Origin: Prochlorococcus sp. AG-402-K10
Lineage (GTDB): Bacteria > Cyanobacteriota > Cyanobacteriia > PCC-6307 > Cyanobiaceae
Assembly (NCBI GenBank): GCA_003216835.1
Contig: QCIF01000010.1
Coordinates: 1-42,321 of the forward strand
Direction of reading: 5' to 3'
Length of the DNA: 42,321 nucleotides
Shown: positions 38,952 to 42,321 of the stretch, piece after piece
How the letters are laid out: every line of letters begins with the position of its first letter
How positions within the stretch are numbered: the first letter of the stretch is position 1
Made by a program: the position numbers and the translations under genes
Notes under the pieces: generated by a model
What the model was told of the DNA's origin: nothing
Databases searched by the model: none
Seen by the model: only the letters and a program-made list of their open reading frames with translations

Positions 38952-39665
38952 CTATAAAAGCTTATTTTTTTTTTCAGAAACTAAATTCCTTAGTTCTTTG
39001 AGAAATTCATTAGGTCCGGCTCCATCACAATAAGAAAGTTTTTTAGAAGTCTCATATAAATCGAGAAGCTCGCCGTCTAATTCTTCTGCTGTATAGTCTC
39101 TTATTCCTGCTATTACCTCCGCAAAACGATCTCTTCGAGTAGATTTCGTTACTGGATAAGCATTCATTACTGAAGCCTTACATGATCTCCAAGGGCTATT
39201 CTGACAAAAATGATGAGAAAGAGCATCACTTAAATCACAAGCTTCTTCATCTTCTATGTACCAATCAAAAGAAGAAGGAAGAGATTTTAATCCTGAGAAA
39301 ATTTCAAATAATTCTCCTGCCGTTAGCGGATAACCAGAATCACTTCTTAAAGGCTCTGCAGAATCTTGCAAAGACTTCCATAATTCTGGATAATCACTTT
39401 CTAAACGATCCCTGATTATTTCAATACCTTGATCAAGAATCGTATTAACTTGAGCCAAAGCAAGAAAAACCTCAGGACCAGGTGACGATAGCTTTCCATT
39501 CCTGAGATTAGAAATTTGAGAATTATGAACTCTTCCTAAGTCAAGAGTCTCTGATAACAGAGGTAGAACCCTATGAGACCAGCCATTTCTTTCATGCCAA
39601 AGATGGATCAAATGAGCCATTGCCCTTCGACCTCTTAACAGTTTATCGCGATATCCAGTACTCAC
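38952..39665 (-). CDS. HTH-like conserved cyanobacterial protein, function unknown
   Basis: The 237-residue protein starts MSTGYRDKLLRGRRAMAHLIHLWHERNG-like, basic and helical. The segment at about 37-75 (ETLDLGRVHNSQISNLRNGK and PGPEVFLALAQVN) looks like a divergent helix-turn-helix of the XRE type, with Q-I-S-N-L-R-N-G-K where the recognition helix and following turn would be. The middle and C terminus are acidic and helical (DWYIEDEEACDLSDAL, RDRFAEVIAGIRDYTAEELDGE). I do not know an assigned function. It heads the minus-strand run with the PLP enzyme, gcvH and gcvP, so it could be a regulator of them, but nothing proves that. Confidence 0.75.
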   Translation of the reverse strand: MSTGYRDKLLRGRRAMAHLIHLWHERNGWSHRVLPLLSETLDLGRVHNSQISNLRNGKLSSPGPEVFLALAQVNTILDQGIEIIRDRLESDYPELWKSLQDSAEPLRSDSGYPLTAGELFEIFSGLKSLPSSFDWYIEDEEACDLSDALSHHFCQNSPWRSCKASVMNAYPVTKSTRRDRFAEVIAGIRDYTAEELDGELLDLYETSKKLSYCDGAGPNEFLKELRNLVSEKKNKLL

Positions 39666-39692
39666 TAATAATTAATATTATCAATAATATAG

Positions 39693-39698
39693 TATGAT
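39693..39698 (+). promoter_or_regulatory. putative -10 box of the desaturase gene
   Basis: TATGAT lies 43 bases before the preferred desaturase ATG (39742). The upstream in-frame ATG at 39694 would fall inside this element, which is one reason to prefer the later start. Confidence 0.33.
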
Positions 39699-39741
39699 AT
39701 CATTACATATCGATATTTTTGAGAATAGTCCTTCTATAAAT

Positions 39742-40680
39742 ATGAAATCAGTTATCTTCCAAGAAACAGCAAAATTAAAAAAACCCGTACCAGCAGAAAG
39801 GGTTTTAGAACTTTCAGCAAAATTGATGGAGCCCTCTAGTCATTCAAAAAAATACCCTCCAAGATTACATAAAACATGGGGAACCATTGTATTTATGCTG
39901 ACAATTCATATACTGTCACTGATAGCTTTACAACCAAAATTTTGGAGTATCCCAGCAGTCATTTCATTATTATTCTTTTACTGGGTTACTGCTTGTTTAG
40001 GAGTAACTCTTGGATATCACAGATTACTTTCCCATAGATCTTTCATTTTACCAAGATGGTTAGAGAGATTTTTTGCTACTTGTGGAGCTATTAGCTGCCA
40101 GCATGGACCAATAGATTGGGTCGGTTTACATAGGCATCATCATTCTTTCTCGGATACAGAAGTCGACCATCACAACAGCAAAAAAGGGTTTTGGTGGAGT
40201 CACATGGGTTGGATGTTTAAAGATGTTGAGGCTCTACAAGCTGTTCCCAAACTAAGTGCAGATTTAATTAAAGATCCATATTATAGATTTCTCAACAAAT
40301 ATTTCTTATTTTTACAAATTCCTATTGGTCTCTCTCTCTATGTAATTGGAGAAAAACTAGGAGTTGGCGGTTGGTCTTTAGTCCTATGGGGGATACCTTT
40401 GAGACTTGTTGTTGTATATCACGTAACATGGTTAGTAAATTCTGCTACTCATTGTTGGGGTAAAGCTCCTTTTGAAAGTGGTGATTCCTCCAAAAACAAT
40501 GCTTGGGTTGCAGCGCTAACATTCGGAGAAGGTTGGCATAATAACCATCATGCTTTTCCAAATTCAGCAAGACAAGGTTTATTTAGAGGACAAATTGATA
40601 TAACTTGGGAACATATTAAGATTCTTGCTAAATTAGGACTTGCAAAAAAAGTAAAATTACCCTCTAGGTCTTATTATTAA
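39742..40680 (+). CDS. desC: fatty-acid (acyl-lipid) delta-9 type desaturase
   Basis: The enzyme introduces the first double bond in membrane-lipid acyl chains, using a di-iron centre at the membrane. All three histidine boxes are present: HRLLSH (93-98), HRHHH (130-134) with DHH soon after, and HNNHH (266-270, in [12 protein letters not shown]). Hydrophobic spans lie at about 38-75 and 175-230. I chose the ATG at 39742 (312 residues); an in-frame ATG at 39694 would add 16 residues but leave only 28 bases to the divergent HTH-like gene. The delta-9 position is inferred from resemblance to DesC. rplI follows after 20 bases. Confidence 0.92.
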   Translation: MKSVIFQETAKLKKPVPAERVLELSAKLMEPSSHSKKYPPRLHKTWGTIVFMLTIHILSLIALQPKFWSIPAVISLLFFYWVTACLGVTLGYHRLLSHRSFILPRWLERFFATCGAISCQHGPIDWVGLHRHHHSFSDTEVDHHNSKKGFWWSHMGWMFKDVEALQAVPKLSADLIKDPYYRFLNKYFLFLQIPIGLSLYVIGEKLGVGGWSLVLWGIPLRLVVVYHVTWLVNSATHCWGKAPFESGDSSKNNAWVAALTFGEGWHNNHHAFPNSARQGLFRGQIDITWEHIKILAKLGLAKKVKLPSRSYY

Positions 40681-40700
40681 ATACATTAATAAATATTGTT

Positions 40701-41156
40701 ATGGCTAAAAGAGTACAAGTTGCATTAACAGAATCTATCTCTTCTCTAGGTAAAGATGGTGATATTGTTGACGTCGCTCCTGGTTACGCACGCAACTTTC
40801 TCTTACCTTTTGGTAAGGCAGTTAATGTTACACCAGCAGTTCTCAAACAAATAGAAAGAAAAAAAGCAAAAGAAAAAATTGCTGCTGACAATTTAAAACA
40901 AGAAGCTGTTGATTTTGAAACTGCTTTAAAAACAATAGGTAGATTTACAATTAAAAAACAAGTTGGTGAAGATGGAGTCCTTTTTGGAACAGTAACTAAC
41001 GGAGATGTTGCTGAAGCAATAGAAAAAACAACTAAAAAAGAAATTGACAGAAGAACCATTTCAGTGCCCGATATCCATAATTTAGGTTCCTATGTTGCAA
41101 AAATAAAACTACATCCAGAAGTAAATGCAGAAGTCAAAATTGAAGTAATAAGTTAA
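40701..41156 (+). CDS. rplI: 50S ribosomal protein L9
   Basis: L9 binds 23S rRNA at the base of the L1 stalk and helps keep the reading frame. The 151-residue protein matches the L9 signature [20 protein letters not shown], followed by the long connecting helix ([16 protein letters not shown]) and the C-terminal domain with [20 protein letters not shown]. It is usually followed by dnaB in bacteria, as here, 58 bases on. Confidence 0.98.
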   Translation: MAKRVQVALTESISSLGKDGDIVDVAPGYARNFLLPFGKAVNVTPAVLKQIERKKAKEKIAADNLKQEAVDFETALKTIGRFTIKKQVGEDGVLFGTVTNGDVAEAIEKTTKKEIDRRTISVPDIHNLGSYVAKIKLHPEVNAEVKIEVIS

Positions 41157-41214
41157 TAACTTTGTTGCATAATTTTGAAAAGTCGCCAAAGTATATATCT
41201 AAGCATTTAAAGAT

Positions 41215-42321
41215 ATGGTTTCTGTTCCTTTTGCTAATAATGGATCAAATAAGAACTTTAAAAGAGATTTTAATAGTGAAAATGCAGGGTTGGTGCCCCC
41301 CCAAAACATTCAAGCTGAAGAAGCAGTTTTAGGAGGAATACTACTAGACCCAGATGCAATAGGACGAATTGCAGACCTGATAAAGCCGGAAGCTTTTTAT
41401 ATAAATGCACATCAAGAGATTTATAGAACAGCATTAATGTTGCATACCCAGGGCAAACCAACAGATTTAACTTCAATGAGTGCATGGCTTGCAGATAATG
41501 GGTCACTAGAAAAAATTGGAGGTAACAATAAATTAGTTGAATTAGTAGAGAATGTTTCATCAACAGCTTCCATAGAACAAGTTGCAAATCTAATTAGTGA
41601 TAAATTCATGAGAAGACAACTAATACGTTCTGGCAACGAAGTTGTGCAACTAGGCTTTGATCAAACTCAAGATACTAATGAAGTATTAGATAAAGCCGAA
41701 CAAAAAATTTTTGAGATCAGTCAAGAAAAACCATCAAAAGGACTTACTCAAGCAGCAGAAATCCTAACTAGTACTTTCAATGAAATAGAGTCAAGATCCT
41801 TAGGAAAATCTGTACCAGGTATTCCAGTGAACTTTTACGATCTTGATGCAATGACTAATGGTTTCCAAAGAAGTGATTTGATAATTGTTGCTGGGAGACC
41901 ATCTATGGGGAAAACCTCAATAGTTCTCAATCTTGCAAAAAATGTAGCTCAATCTCAAGATTTACCTGTATGTGTATTTAGTCTTGAAATGAGTAAGGAA
42001 CAGCTAACATATAGATTGTTGTCAATGGAAGTAGGCATTGAAAGTGGCAGATTGAGAACAGGAAGACTTCAGCAAGAGGAATGGCCTTTACTTGGAGAAG
42101 GTATTAATTCATTAGGTCAGCTACCAATATTTATAGATGACAAACCTAATTTAGGTGTACTAGAAATGAGATCTCTATGCAGAAGATTAATTGCCGAACA
42201 AAAAAAAGAACTTGGGCTAATAGTAATTGATTATCTGCAATTAATGGAAGGCACAACTCCTGACAATAGAGTTCAAGAGCTATCACGTATTACAAGAGGT
42301 CTGAAAAGTATGGCTAGAGAA
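41215..42321 (+). CDS. dnaB: replicative DNA helicase DnaB (3' end outside window)
   Basis: DnaB unwinds DNA at the replication fork as a hexameric ring. The ATG at 41215 opens a frame that runs to the last base, giving 369 residues without a stop. The N-terminal domain includes PPQNIQAEEAVLGGILLDP and FYINAHQEIYR. The RecA-like domain has Walker A GRPSMGKTS at 227-235, FSLEMSKEQL and Walker B LIVIDYLQLM with D339. The P-loop is uninterrupted, so the common intein there is absent; the C-terminal motifs and a second intein site may lie beyond the window. It follows rplI by 58 bases. Confidence 0.96.
   Translation, partial: MVSVPFANNGSNKNFKRDFNSENAGLVPPQNIQAEEAVLGGILLDPDAIGRIADLIKPEAFYINAHQEIYRTALMLHTQGKPTDLTSMSAWLADNGSLEKIGGNNKLVELVENVSSTASIEQVANLISDKFMRRQLIRSGNEVVQLGFDQTQDTNEVLDKAEQKIFEISQEKPSKGLTQAAEILTSTFNEIESRSLGKSVPGIPVNFYDLDAMTNGFQRSDLIIVAGRPSMGKTSIVLNLAKNVAQSQDLPVCVFSLEMSKEQLTYRLLSMEVGIESGRLRTGRLQQEEWPLLGEGINSLGQLPIFIDDKPNLGVLEMRSLCRRLIAEQKKELGLIVIDYLQLMEGTTPDNRVQELSRITRGLKSMARE

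Noticed and set aside
41270..41636. Two antisense open frames over dnaB
   Set aside because: They are shadows of the conserved DnaB N-terminal coding sequence, which runs open to the window end.
41881..41920. Intein at the DnaB P-loop
   Set aside because: GRPSMGKTS is continuous, so there is no insertion at this common intein site.
1..42321. CRISPR arrays, insertion sequences, prophage or transposase genes
   Set aside because: No regularly spaced repeats, terminal inverted repeats with a transposase, or phage genes are visible anywhere in the window.

Overview
The window is a dense, AT-rich stretch (about one third G+C by eye) of a cyanobacterial chromosome. Gene content and order point to a marine picocyanobacterium, most likely a high-light Prochlorococcus. 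The signs are a psbZ-like photosystem gene, sqdB-sqdX for sulfolipid, a four-ACT aspartokinase, cobH, a DUF561/Ycf23 gene, the asd-dapA-rnj / tig-clpP-clpX gene pair of operons, short spacers, and an almost complete lack of mobile DNA. The genus call is inference from gene content and base composition. There are 39 intact or edge-truncated protein genes, one tRNA and one decayed gene.

Layout. 1-4258: the end of a GntR-type regulator, then cysE (cysteine synthesis) converging on secA. 4259-5900: the only accessory-looking stretch, with a GNAT acetyltransferase, a broken GtrA-family membrane gene that is easy to miss, an NTF2/SnoaL-like gene and tRNA-Gly(GCC). 5901-16960: housekeeping genes in mixed orientation (ribH, psbZ, mutS, cobH, holA, lysC, uvrB, DUF561, tilS). 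16957-26459: rnj-dapA-asd on the minus strand, divergent from tig-clpP-clpX-dnaX on the plus strand. 26461-29328: a SpoIID-like secreted protein and a membrane glycosyltransferase, probably co-transcribed. 29420-31387: rpmI-rplT-TPR protein-thiG. 31564-33923: sqdB-sqdX, the complete two-step sulfolipid pathway. 33930-39665: a small unknown gene, then a tight minus-strand run: HTH-like protein, PLP lyase-like enzyme, gcvH, gcvP. 39742-42321: fatty-acid desaturase, rplI, and dnaB cut by the window end.

Many genes serve central processes. lysC, asd and dapA catalyse successive early steps of lysine/threonine/methionine synthesis. Trigger factor, ClpP and ClpX handle new and damaged proteins. mutS, uvrB, holA, dnaX and dnaB cover replication and repair. 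sqdB, sqdX and the desaturase shape thylakoid lipids.

I found no CRISPR array, insertion sequence, prophage, intein or riboswitch. Nothing in the window looks like a wholly new system. The points most worth a second look are the GtrA remnant beside tRNA-Gly, inverted repeats in three divergent promoter regions, the PLP enzyme/HTH protein tied to glycine cleavage, the SpoIID-glycosyltransferase pair, and a fresh internal duplication in dnaX.
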